The notes under the pieces are model-generated. The model was not told where the DNA came from. It saw nothing but the letters and a program-made list of their open reading frames with translations, and ran no database searches. The position numbers and the translations under genes were made by a program. Shown piece after piece: positions 23,685 through 31,631 of a stretch of DNA of 34,023 nucleotides. Position 1 is the first letter of the stretch, and each line of letters opens with the position of its first letter. The stretch comes from a virus. The stretch is taken from positions 1 through 34,023 of the IMG/VR virus record IMGVR_UViG_3300025759_000339; one strand, written 5' to 3'.

Positions 23685-25121
23685 TTAGTAAGTAAATGAA
23701 GTGCGGAATTGCTTTGCTTTCTTTCTTTTACGTGTATCTTTGTGATCTATTTCAAAAAACATACGCATCATCATGGCATCTGAAAGGTCTGGTGATCTAC
23801 CAATATGTTCTTTGATAGTGTCTTTTGGCATCACCATGAGCTTTCCATCTTTATCAAAGTCTTTTGCTTTTACTTGCTCTAGTTCCTCAATAAGCATCTC
23901 TTTATAGTTGTCCATCTTTTCGGCTTTGACGGAAATACTGATTTTGTGATGGTTTATGTAATCGGCCAGCTTGTAGTAGCACTGACTCTTTAGGTTGTTA
24001 AAGTTTTGTTTTACCTTCTGGTCTTCTAGTGGGCGTGAGTTGTTAATAAAACCTTTGACTCCGTAGAGCATGTCTACAACACCACCACCAACACCATCTT
24101 CATCAATAAGCACATGAGAGTAAGGAACACCGTATTGATTGATTTTTTCTTTGATTTTGTCTTTTGTCACAACCGTACTAGATTTACTCAACACTTCCAT
24201 ATCAATCAGTTTTAGCCCTTGCCATACCATAATGACAGTTTTATCTTCCCCAAAACGTGCAATGTCGGCTGTTATGTAAAACTCTTTTGAGTCATCTATC
24301 GTGTTGGTGAATAGATCTAGGATATATTCGTAGATAATAAGCGCGCTTGGGTCGTCGTCGTATTCCCAGTTACCAAACATCAAGCGTTCTCTATCTGCGG
24401 CGTTGCTGATAGCCGATAGTTTTGACTTGTAATCCTTTGCGGTGAATGGGTTATCGTTGTACAGGGCCTGAATAAATGCGTAGTTTACGTCTTCATCACC
24501 AAAGGTTTCAGTCCATGTAATCATCTTATCGTTATGCATGTCGCCATGTTCTTTTGCTTTCTTGTAAAACGTGCGATATGTCCAGTTTTTACTTGGGTTT
24601 CCTGTGACAAAGAATTTACCTAATAGGTTATATTCCTTGTTTTTCCAACGACCAATACGTGATTTAAGAATGTCGTATGCCTTAAAACCACTGTCTGAAC
24701 CTGATCCCTCACCAGCTTCTTCAATCCAACCGTGTGTGTAGAGTGTTGAACCAAACCGTGCATAGTCTGGATCTGATGGCTGATATGCAGTTGCAAGGAG
24801 ACTTATCGTGCTTCCATTGCTGAATGTAATGACTTTGTTTTGGCCATTAAACTCCCATGTACCCTGTGGCACTTTGTGATGTTGTGACACCTCGTTAAAA
24901 GAAACAAGGACAGATTCCTTGAGTGTTGATATTTCACGTCGTGCAACAAAGAGTCGTACACCGGGATACTGTAATGCGGTTACTAAAAACCATTCACAAC
25001 CAAGCCATGTTTTTCCACCACCAGCCGCACCACCGTAGAATATAAAGGTTGTTTCATCGTCAAAGAGCGTTTGATACGCAACGTGTTGCTTCGCTGTTGG
25101 TTTAATCGTTATCTCGCTCAT
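23685..25121 (-). CDS. terL: Terminase large subunit (packaging ATPase-nuclease), 478 aa
   Basis: Motor that cuts and drives phage DNA into the procapsid. ATPase: Walker A GGAAGGGKT at residues 30-38 (K37, T38), Walker B with acidic pair in HGWIEEAGEG (E134/E135), coupling motif VTGNP at 172-176. RNase H-like nuclease: D286 in ITADIARFGEDKTV, acidic cluster D340/D342 in LIDEDGVGGG, and SPDLSDAM near 443-450. Length is normal for the family. It overlaps the zinc-ribbon gene by 20 nt and precedes the 106-aa gene and portal. Confidence 0.95.
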   Translation of the reverse strand: MSEITIKPTAKQHVAYQTLFDDETTFIFYGGAAGGGKTWLGCEWFLVTALQYPGVRLFVARREISTLKESVLVSFNEVSQHHKVPQGTWEFNGQNKVITFSNGSTISLLATAYQPSDPDYARFGSTLYTHGWIEEAGEGSGSDSGFKAYDILKSRIGRWKNKEYNLLGKFFVTGNPSKNWTYRTFYKKAKEHGDMHNDKMITWTETFGDEDVNYAFIQALYNDNPFTAKDYKSKLSAISNAADRERLMFGNWEYDDDPSALIIYEYILDLFTNTIDDSKEFYITADIARFGEDKTVIMVWQGLKLIDMEVLSKSSTVVTKDKIKEKINQYGVPYSHVLIDEDGVGGGVVDMLYGVKGFINNSRPLEDQKVKQNFNNLKSQCYYKLADYINHHKISISVKAEKMDNYKEMLIEELEQVKAKDFDKDGKLMVMPKDTIKEHIGRSPDLSDAMMMRMFFEIDHKDTRKRKKAKQFRTSFTY

Positions 25122-25401
25122 GTTTTTTTAGCTTTTTTTGGAGTTCTTGCAGAATTTTGTATAGAGATTCTTTAGTAAGCCATACCCCATTTTCCATGTA
25201 TATAAGGTATTTAGAAACATGTACTCCATTTCGTCGCACTTCCTGGTATGTCTTTTTACCTCTTGCAGTCTTTTTTTGAATTGGTTTTCTTTGTTTTGCA
25301 TTCCTACATTCTTTACACTTCGCAACACTACTTCGGTTATATCGTTGTATGTCTTTACTACAACCAGAACATTGTATTGTGATTAGTGTTTTTCTTTTCA
25401 T
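25102..25401 (-). CDS. Zinc-ribbon protein between terminase subunits, 99 aa
   Basis: Residues 11-32 carry CSGC and CKEC pairs (C11, C14, C29, C32), a single treble-clef or zinc-ribbon site, followed by a basic stretch (RNAKQRKPIQKKTARGKK). The rest (VRRNGVHVSKYLIYMENG, then LQELQKKLKKHE) has no nuclease residues that I can identify. Start and stop both overlap its neighbours (TAATG with TerS, 20 nt with TerL), so it belongs to the packaging operon. It may bind DNA at the packaging site or be a remnant of an HNH element; both are guesses. Confidence 0.6.
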   Translation of the reverse strand: MKRKTLITIQCSGCSKDIQRYNRSSVAKCKECRNAKQRKPIQKKTARGKKTYQEVRRNGVHVSKYLIYMENGVWLTKESLYKILQELQKKLKKHERDND

Positions 25402-25814
25402 TACTCATCTTTGCCCGTCTCGTCTTCTATCTCTATTCCAGGAGTTAGGTAGTTAATCTTGTTAATACGTTGACCTGCTGTTGTTATGTCGGTTTCTGTT
25501 TTTGTTGAGAACTCTTGTTTCATTCTACGTTCTAACCACCACTTTGTTGTTTCTTTTCGTGGGTCTTGGTCTTCACCTTCTTTTTTAATAGCATCGTAGA
25601 TATTCTGCATTGCAACCTTATTTACAGCGTTTTCCCAGCCTTCCACTTTCATTGAAAGTGCTTCATCTTTTGACAACCATTTAGAAAGTGTGGTTTCGTC
25701 AAAACCTATTAGTTTACAGGCTTTACTACGGCTAAACCCAAGCTCAAGGTACTCCTTGAGGCTTTCAAGGATTATTTGTCTTTGTTCGTCTGTATATGCT
25801 TTACCTTGTGCCAT
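25401..25814 (-). CDS. terS: Terminase small subunit candidate, 137 aa
   Basis: Helix-turn-helix N-terminus: YTDEQRQIILESLKEYLELG then SRSKACKLIGFDETTLSKWL, the layout of small terminases that recognise pac/cos DNA. Residues 93-107 hold KWWLERRMKQEFSTK, an element characteristic of TerS oligomerisation/C-terminal regions. Acidic C-terminus. Position just upstream of TerL supports the call. Start ATG at 25814 has no Shine-Dalgarno site. Confidence 0.85.
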   Translation of the reverse strand: MAQGKAYTDEQRQIILESLKEYLELGFSRSKACKLIGFDETTLSKWLSKDEALSMKVEGWENAVNKVAMQNIYDAIKKEGEDQDPRKETTKWWLERRMKQEFSTKTETDITTAGQRINKINYLTPGIEIEDETGKDE

Positions 25815-25821
25815 CTGTTGT

Positions 25822-25962
25822 TTATTTCTTATCTGTCTTCTCTTGTTTGATTGCTTCCTCTAGAACCTGGAATGCTTGATCTACTACCTGGTGTTCTGGG
25901 CGTGTGATCTTTGTTAGTTCTGTAAGGTTCTTGATGATTTCTAGTGCTTTTTCTGGTGACAT
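25822..25962 (-). CDS. Small helical protein upstream of TerS, 46 aa
   Basis: ATG at 25962, TAA at 25822-25824; the product begins MSPEKALEIIKNL and is amphipathic-helical with an acidic/basic end (EEAIKQEKTDKK). It ends 7 nt before the TerS start and is preceded by a 22-aa reading frame, so spacing matches a real packed gene. Too short for motif evidence; function unknown. Confidence 0.55.
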   Translation of the reverse strand: MSPEKALEIIKNLTELTKITRPEHQVVDQAFQVLEEAIKQEKTDKK

Positions 25963-25967
25963 AGTTA

Positions 25968-26036
25968 TTATCTTGTTAGGTTATATTCTGGAGTTATTTG
26001 CCCTGATGCTGTGCTGTTATAGGGTAATTCTACCAT
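25968..26036 (-). CDS. Possible 22-aa mini-gene
   Basis: ATG at 26036, TAA at 25968-25970. It begins 2 nt after the stop of the 72-aa gene and ends 5 nt before the next start, as expected for packed phage genes. The product begins MVELPYNSTASGQ. The length is short enough to arise by chance, so this is only a candidate. Confidence 0.3.
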   Translation of the reverse strand: MVELPYNSTASGQITPEYNLTR

Positions 26037-26038
26037 TT

Positions 26039-26257
26039 TTACTTGGTTTTGTCCTTTATGACTGCGCATTTTACAGCTCCAATGAAGTCGTTACAGAGCA
26101 TATCGGTGTATGCTTTGACAATTGTTTTGAATGATCCAAAGGTTTCATCTTTACCAAGTCCTTTCTGTGTCACTTCTACCTGTGAGTGTTCTTCTGCGGT
26201 GGCAATAATGTTTCCTTTTGTGTCGGATAGTTCTGCTGTAATGCGTACATTAAGCAT
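26039..26257 (-). CDS. Hypothetical protein next to the chaperonin, 72 aa
   Basis: Alternating-strand pattern (LNVRITAELSDTKGNIIATA, then SQVEVTQKGL) followed by a helix with KAYTDMLCNDFIGAVKCAV. Not recognised. It is 1 nt downstream of the GroEL-family gene and in the same transcript, so translational coupling is likely; it might aid the chaperonin or packaging, but the sequence does not show this. Confidence 0.55.
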   Translation of the reverse strand: MLNVRITAELSDTKGNIIATAEEHSQVEVTQKGLGKDETFGSFKTIVKAYTDMLCNDFIGAVKCAVIKDKTK

Positions 26258-26258
26258 G

Positions 26259-28108
<1,850 letters not shown>

Positions 28109-28114
28109 ACGCTT

Positions 28115-28123
28115 ATTATATCA
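28115..28123 (-). promoter_or_regulatory. Leaderless promoter for the chaperonin operon
   Basis: TGATATAAT on the minus strand at 28115-28123, followed by AAGCGT and ATG at 28108. With +1 about 7 nt after the hexamer, transcription would start on the A of ATG. The TGA is also the stop codon of the 78-aa gene, so one sequence ends translation and supplies the TG of the extended -10. Confidence 0.65.
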
Positions 28124-28357
28124 CGATTCGTTTGCACTTTCATTAAGTTCGTTTTCTAATTCGTCACGAAATTCCTCAAAAAAGGCAAGCTCTGTTGAGA
28201 GTGCGTGGAGGCGTGAACGAAGAAAGGTGTTGTACAACCGTGCATTGCGAAGCAAGAGTTTTCGGAGCTGTCTTTTTTGTCGTGCATCAAGTGTCTTGCC
28301 CGTTGACCGTTCTATGAATAAATAAATATCTTTCCTGCAATGTGCTCCTGGTTTCAT
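28121..28357 (-). CDS. Hypothetical charged helical protein, 78 aa
   Basis: Strongly charged helical protein with KTLDARQKRQLRKLLLRN near the middle and an acidic C-terminal half (FFEEFRDELENELNES). Not recognised. Its ATG overlaps the RusA stop by 4 nt (ATGA), so it belongs to the same unit, and its TGA stop is part of the next promoter. Possible partner of the recombination proteins or an inhibitor; nothing decides. Confidence 0.5.
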   Translation of the reverse strand: MKPGAHCRKDIYLFIERSTGKTLDARQKRQLRKLLLRNARLYNTFLRSRLHALSTELAFFEEFRDELENELNESANES

Positions 28358-28695
28358 ATGATGTGAATTGTTACTTCATCGCTTGTACCTTTCTGTGTGT
28401 ACGCACCTGTAAAGGACACGTGTTGATAGCTGTCATCTTCAATGATGCCATTCTTGATCAATCCGTCTTCTAGGCATTTTGCCATAAACATACAATTGGT
28501 GCTGTCTAATGGTTTCGTCTTAAATCTGAATATGTAGGTTATCTCTACGGGGTACTCGGTGACCTTGTGTCCTTTGTGTTCTATTAAGGACATATGATAT
28601 AGGTCGGCTATCTTCTTTCTCTGCGCCCAATGTGTTCCAGCATATATCTTGTTGGTTGATACTTTCTCTGGAATTGGAATGGTGATACTGATCAT
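28354..28695 (-). CDS. rusA: RusA-family Holliday junction resolvase, 113 aa
   Basis: Endonuclease that resolves four-way DNA junctions during phage recombination or replication. The family layout is visible: N15 in the N-terminal strand region (STNKIYAG), D64 and N67 in KPLDSTN, K73 plus D77 in AKCLEDGLIKNG, and D87/D88 in IIEDDSYQHV. Length about 113-120 aa matches RusA. It overlaps its neighbours on both sides by ATGA, directly after the NinB-like gene, a common phage pair. Confidence 0.85.
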   Translation of the reverse strand: MISITIPIPEKVSTNKIYAGTHWAQRKKIADLYHMSLIEHKGHKVTEYPVEITYIFRFKTKPLDSTNCMFMAKCLEDGLIKNGIIEDDSYQHVSFTGAYTQKGTSDEVTIHII

Positions 28696-29087
28696 ACAAG
28701 GAATCCTGCATCTTTTGGATCTGGTAATGGTACGCCAGTCAGAGCCGAAATCTTGTCTAGGTATTCTCCAAAGGCAATCTTATCTAGTTCTCGTGTGGAA
28801 CTTGTAACAGCAAAGGTTTCTCCGTACAGTTGTTTTACGGTTACTGGTAAGAATTTTCTTTTGAATATGCTATGGAGTTCGTTTCTATCGTTTCCTGTTT
28901 CTGCTTCTACCAATCCGAGATACAACCAATAGTAGTTATTCTGTGAAAGTGATCGTACTGGTTTCTGACGTTCTATTCTGTACGTTGCACCTTCGTTGTT
29001 TTTTACATCTTCTAGAAATCTTGCTTTGTTTGCGTCACTTCCGAGAGAAAGTTGACCTTGTTTTGCGACAGCTCTAAATACTGACAT
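28692..29087 (-). CDS. NinB/Orf-like recombination protein, 131 aa
   Basis: Shows KPVRSLSQNNYYWLYLGLVE at 42-61, the R-S-x-x-Q-N-x-x-x-W pattern typical of NinB (lambda Orf) proteins that help load recombinase on DNA, then helices with ELHSIFKRKF and FGEYLDKISALTGVPLPDP. Immediate linkage to RusA supports a recombination role. Related phage proteins of other names share the same motif, so the exact subgroup is uncertain. It is expressed from the divergent promoter at 29094-29102; the ATG is 6 nt after the -10. Confidence 0.6.
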   Translation of the reverse strand: MSVFRAVAKQGQLSLGSDANKARFLEDVKNNEGATYRIERQKPVRSLSQNNYYWLYLGLVEAETGNDRNELHSIFKRKFLPVTVKQLYGETFAVTSSTRELDKIAFGEYLDKISALTGVPLPDPKDAGFLV

Positions 29088-29093
29088 GGGGAT

Positions 29094-29127
29094 ATTTTAC
29101 CACAAACACATTAGTTCGTGGTAAAAT
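29094..29127. promoter_or_regulatory. Divergent palindromic promoter/operator
   Basis: ATTTTACCACAAAC (29094-29107), spacer ACATTA, GTTCGTGGTAAAAT (29114-29127): 13 of 14 positions are symmetric. Leftward it reads TGGTAAAAT, then 6 nt to the NinB-like ATG (leaderless). Rightward it reads TGGTAAAAT toward the initiator gene with expected +1 near 29134. Each -35 region would overlap the other side, so the two promoters would interfere or be bound together by a repressor. Confidence 0.7.
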
Positions 29128-29197
29128 GTACTGGTACTGGTGAATTGACTCATAGCCAGTATTTTACTAAAGTACCAATCCATAACTAAGAGCCTAT

Positions 29198-29261
29198 AGG
29201 CGAGGAGGGGGGTAAAACACCCACGCATGACGGTACTCATGCGAAGTCACCCTCCTCACCT
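29198..29261 (+). ncRNA. Three-way junction RNA in the initiator leader
   Basis: AGGCGAGGAGGG (29198-29209) pairs with CCCTCCTCACCT (29250-29261), one C-A mismatch. Between them sit two hairpins: GGGT/ACCC (29210-29213 with 29219-29222, AAAAC loop) and CGCATGA/TCATGCG (29224-29230 with 29237-29243, CGGTAC loop). One arm contains GAGGAGG, Shine-Dalgarno-like; the other is anti-Shine-Dalgarno-like. It lies about 20 nt before the initiator ATG. The mismatch is a G-U wobble on the minus strand, so the strand is not certain. Confidence 0.5.
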
Positions 29262-29282
29262 GTGGGCTTTTATATTACCTGC

Positions 29283-30035
29283 ATGTCAAAAATAAATTTC
29301 AAAAAAGATCGGATACCTTTCACACAAGTAGCAAACGAATTACTAAACTATAAAAACCTGTCGTTTAAAGCAAAAGGTTTATACGCCTACCTGTACTCAA
29401 AACCAGATGGTTGGGATTTCTCAATAGACAGAATTGCAAAGGACACATCAGAAGGTCGCAGGAGTATCAATTCTGGACTCCAGGAACTAGAACGAGAAGG
29501 GTTCTTAATCCGAGAACGTCAAAGTACTGGTAGGGTAGCATATTTACTAAAAAGCCAAATGCTCAAAATGGACATGGGGAACGAAAAGCCAAATGTCCAA
29601 AACAGCAAAGTGCTAAAACAGCAAAGTGCTAAAACGGACACGGTAAGTAATAAAGATAATAAAGCAATAAAGAGTAATAGTAATAAAGATACTGGCGAAG
29701 CTGTCACTTCGCATGGTTCAAAGGTATCTAAGAAAGAAAAATACTCTGTTCTTGGTGCAGACATTTTAAAGTTGTTTGAAAACGTCAACCCAGCTTGCCG
29801 CAAAATGTACAACAACAAAACACAACGAAAAGCATGCGATAATCTCATTGAGCTTTATGGTTTTGAAACTGTGGAAAAAGTTATCGCAATTTTACCAAAA
29901 ACAAATACAATGAGTTATGTACCAACAATCACAACACCTCTACAGTTAGAGCAGAAATGGGTATCACTAGAGTCTGCACTTAAAAAGAAAAAAGAAACAT
30001 TACAAGACAAAAAAGTAAAAGTTGCATTTGTATGA
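29283..30035 (+). CDS. Winged-helix replication initiator candidate (origin-binding), 250 aa
   Basis: Start taken at ATG 29283 (MSKINFKKDR); a GTG at 29262 would add 7 residues but lies in the hairpin. Residues 12-90 are the winged-helix of phage replisome organisers/DnaD-like initiators: FTQVANELLNYKNLSFKAKG, LYSKPDGWDFSIDRIAKDTS, INSGLQELEREGFLIRER. Residues ~90-155 are a charged linker whose DNA carries iterons and an A-rich tract. The C-terminal region (about 155-225) is helical and may bind a helicase loader; no DnaD domain was confirmed. First gene of the rightward operon; the downstream gene overlaps by ATGA. Confidence 0.65.
   Translation: MSKINFKKDRIPFTQVANELLNYKNLSFKAKGLYAYLYSKPDGWDFSIDRIAKDTSEGRRSINSGLQELEREGFLIRERQSTGRVAYLLKSQMLKMDMGNEKPNVQNSKVLKQQSAKTDTVSNKDNKAIKSNSNKDTGEAVTSHGSKVSKKEKYSVLGADILKLFENVNPACRKMYNNKTQRKACDNLIELYGFETVEKVIAILPKTNTMSYVPTITTPLQLEQKWVSLESALKKKKETLQDKKVKVAFV
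29550..29691. other. Candidate replication origin with iterons and A-rich tract, inside the initiator gene
   Basis: Four related 15-16 bp units: AAAAGCCAAATGCTC (29550-29564), AAAAGCCAAATGTCC (29584-29598) and two exact copies of AAAACAGCAAAGTGCT (29599-29614, 29615-29630). The core AGCA-AAG-TGCT is dyad-symmetric. GGACAT (29570-29575) also mirrors ATGTCC (29593-29598). Next comes a purine-rich, AT-rich tract (29643-29691) with four AATAAAG repeats. Lambda has the same order inside gene O: iterons with dyad symmetry, then an A-rich region. Confidence 0.6.
29599..29630 (+). repeat. Two exact tandem 16-bp iterons
   Basis: AAAACAGCAAAGTGCT repeated twice without gap, each with AGCA/TGCT dyad symmetry. 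16 is not a multiple of 3, so the unit is read in different frames and encodes different amino acids in the two copies: the repeat must be kept at DNA level, as expected for binding sites. Confidence 0.85.
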
Positions 30036-30367
30036 AAATCAAACTTATTCTCGGATATAGAAAAGATCAAGAACACACCATTGATGCACATGAGGCACAT
30101 AAAGCGTACTACTTGTTTTTGAATCCAGACGAGCGTGGCATATTCTCAACTGGACTTGCTGTACGTGGTCAAGACATTCAAGCAATAGAGCCAGACTATG
30201 TTGCCACAATGGGTTGGAACACAGGTCACCAACTGACTTCGGAAGACTGGAACGAAATTAAACAACAAGGAGTTGATAAAAAAATAAAACAATTACTCCT
30301 GGAGGCAAAAGAGATTGCACTATCTGGAAAACAAGATCTGCTCAAACAACCACTACAACTAAATTAG
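30032..30367 (+). CDS. Hypothetical protein, 111 aa
   Basis: Begins MKIKLILGYRKDQE, followed by a helix with DAHEAHKAYYLFLN and a middle with GLAVRGQDIQAIEPDYVATMGW, then a long charged C-terminal helix (KKIKQLLLEAKEIAL). Not recognised. Its ATG overlaps the initiator stop (ATGA), so it is translationally coupled to replication initiation. Confidence 0.55.
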   Translation: MKIKLILGYRKDQEHTIDAHEAHKAYYLFLNPDERGIFSTGLAVRGQDIQAIEPDYVATMGWNTGHQLTSEDWNEIKQQGVDKKIKQLLLEAKEIALSGKQDLLKQPLQLN

Positions 30368-30375
30368 TTTAAAAA

Positions 30376-30663
30376 ATGACTATAAAAAAAGACAACAAAC
30401 GAATGCGACCTTGTAAGTATTGCAAAAAGATCAAATACATACACGTTTCTGTGTGCTACCAATGTCAGTACAAAAAAGCTATTGAGAACATAGCAGAAAA
30501 AGAAAATCTTTATATGACTGATGATCATAAAATATTACAACGATGTGCATGCGGACATGGCTTTCTCTCTAATGGAAACGCAACGATGTGTAAATGGTGT
30601 TGCCCAGAAAAGAAAGATACCGAGTACCATTGCTCACGGTACAGTGTATGTATGAAGATATAG
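30376..30663 (+). CDS. Cysteine-rich zinc-ribbon protein, 95 aa
   Basis: Two zinc-binding sets: C13/C16 with C27/C30 (CKYC, CYQC), and C57/C59 (CACG) with C72/C75 (CKWC). Extra cysteines at 76, 86 and 92. No nuclease motif such as HNH was found. Small double zinc-ribbon proteins in phage early regions often bind DNA or RNA polymerase, but this is inference. The 8-nt gap to the previous gene and A-rich start context fit the operon. Confidence 0.6.
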   Translation: MTIKKDNKRMRPCKYCKKIKYIHVSVCYQCQYKKAIENIAEKENLYMTDDHKILQRCACGHGFLSNGNATMCKWCCPEKKDTEYHCSRYSVCMKI

Positions 30664-30742
30664 TTGTGGATAACTTAGACTATACAATTACAAACCATGT
30701 GCTACACTTATACAAGTTCCTTTCAAACATATCTACTTTGAT

Positions 30743-31009
30743 GGAAGCACACGTAAACCAATTGGCTTTCACAGCTCTTTAGTTGGCAATAACCTATGTG
30801 TGCTGCCACCAGAGTAGATAGAAACGTGGACATATGAGCGTTTGTAAGTACAACAATTTTAAATGTACGTTACTTGATAACTTACATTATGCTCTCCCCA
30901 ACCAATGGTACGAGCGATTACTGTGGTTGTAACGAAAACCGACATTAACTGGGGTAATACGCTACTCATAGGTACTGTGTGTCCACGTTCCTGTCTGGTC
31001 TGACAGGGA
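30743..31009 (+). ncRNA. Large candidate structured RNA in the only gene-free stretch >300 nt
   Basis: The 30664-31035 gap has no convincing gene. Stems seen: GG-A-AGCACAC (30743-30752) with GTGTGCT-G-CC (30798-30807), 9 pairs around one mismatch; AACGTGGACA (30823-30832) with TGTCCACGTT (30980-30989), 10 perfect pairs; next to it TATGAG (30833-30838) with CTCATA (30965-30970); GTAAGTAC with GTAC-G-TTAC nearby; CCCC(A) near 30896 with (T)GGGG near 30950, around ACCA/TGGT; last hairpin CCTGTC/GACAGG (30990-30995, 31002-31007). Wobbles are G-U on the plus strand, favouring that strand. No known RNA class was recognised; no tRNA. Confidence 0.45.
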
Positions 31010-31035
31010 TTAGAAATGATTAAGAGCTATACACT

Positions 31036-31230
31036 ATGAGCGTAAAAGAAATGGATTGCCTATATGAATCACTTGCAGAGTGGTTAGGCGAAAAAGAAGT
31101 TGTTGCTGCAGACATTAAAAAAGACAACGACGGATACTACATCTTCGCAAAAGACGGAAAAGATTATAAAGAGTTTGGATTTGCTAAAAAAGAATACCTA
31201 CCAAAAGCATTCCAACTAATGAACATTTAG
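31036..31230 (+). CDS. Hypothetical protein, 64 aa
   Basis: Acidic-start protein with helix KEMDCLYESLAEWLGEKEV, then a beta hairpin-like DNDGYYIFAKDGKDYKEFGF and a short C-terminal helix. Not recognised. First gene after the structured region, so its expression may depend on that RNA. Start preceded by AGCTATACACT, no Shine-Dalgarno site. Confidence 0.55.
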   Translation: MSVKEMDCLYESLAEWLGEKEVVAADIKKDNDGYYIFAKDGKDYKEFGFAKKEYLPKAFQLMNI

Positions 31231-31234
31231 AGCT

Positions 31235-31630
31235 ATGACACATAAAGAGCAAGAAGCCCTATTTCAAAAAGGGTACAAACACTGCCCACAATGTAAGGTG
31301 GTAAAGGAATTAAACGACTTTTACAACAACAAAAATACGAAGCACGGAAAAGCGACATACTGTAAAATTTGTCACAAACAAAAAAAACTCATGTCACAAG
31401 GAAGACAGATGCTAAAGAATGAACTCATGGAACGACGAATGGAAGCATTAGAGCCATACGACAAAGGTAAAGACACATCACAACCGTACAACAAGGAGAG
31501 CATGAAGCGCGTGTACGCACATCACAGCATGGAATTTAGAGATGGATTACTTATCTTTGGTGCGATTTACTTCTCGTTTATCGCACTTGGTGTTGTTGGA
31601 TACGTCATTGGAAAACTTATTTACGGATAA
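31235..31630 (+). CDS. Zinc-ribbon protein with C-terminal membrane segment, 131 aa
   Basis: Residues 16-46 form a treble-clef motif (HCPQCKVVKELNDFYNNKN, then CKIC; ligands C17, C20, C43, C46), the N-terminal module often found in phage HNH-type proteins, but no HNH follows. Residues 104-126 are a hydrophobic segment (GLLIFGAIYFSFIALGVVGY) before a short tail, so the protein looks membrane-anchored. A cytoplasmic zinc module on a membrane anchor in the replication region is odd; function unknown. Confidence 0.6.
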   Translation: MTHKEQEALFQKGYKHCPQCKVVKELNDFYNNKNTKHGKATYCKICHKQKKLMSQGRQMLKNELMERRMEALEPYDKGKDTSQPYNKESMKRVYAHHSMEFRDGLLIFGAIYFSFIALGVVGYVIGKLIYG

Positions 31631-31631
31631 T

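Noticed and set aside
29145-29173. Second rightward promoter TTGACT, 17 nt, TAAAGT
   Set aside because: Spacing is ideal but the -10 is poor and the stronger extended -10 lies just upstream; left as a possibility only.
29198-29261. The three-way junction as an intrinsic terminator
   Set aside because: No U-run follows and the initiator gene begins about 20 nt downstream.
30674-30820. Open frame without a start codon ending in a peptide with FDGSTRKPIGFHSSLVGN
   Set aside because: No ATG, GTG or TTG start in frame; overlaps the stem at 30743-30807. It may be a gene remnant but cannot be supported.
30834-30932. 32-codon frame MSVCKYNNF inside the structured region
   Set aside because: It lies within paired RNA segments, has no motif and is short enough for chance.
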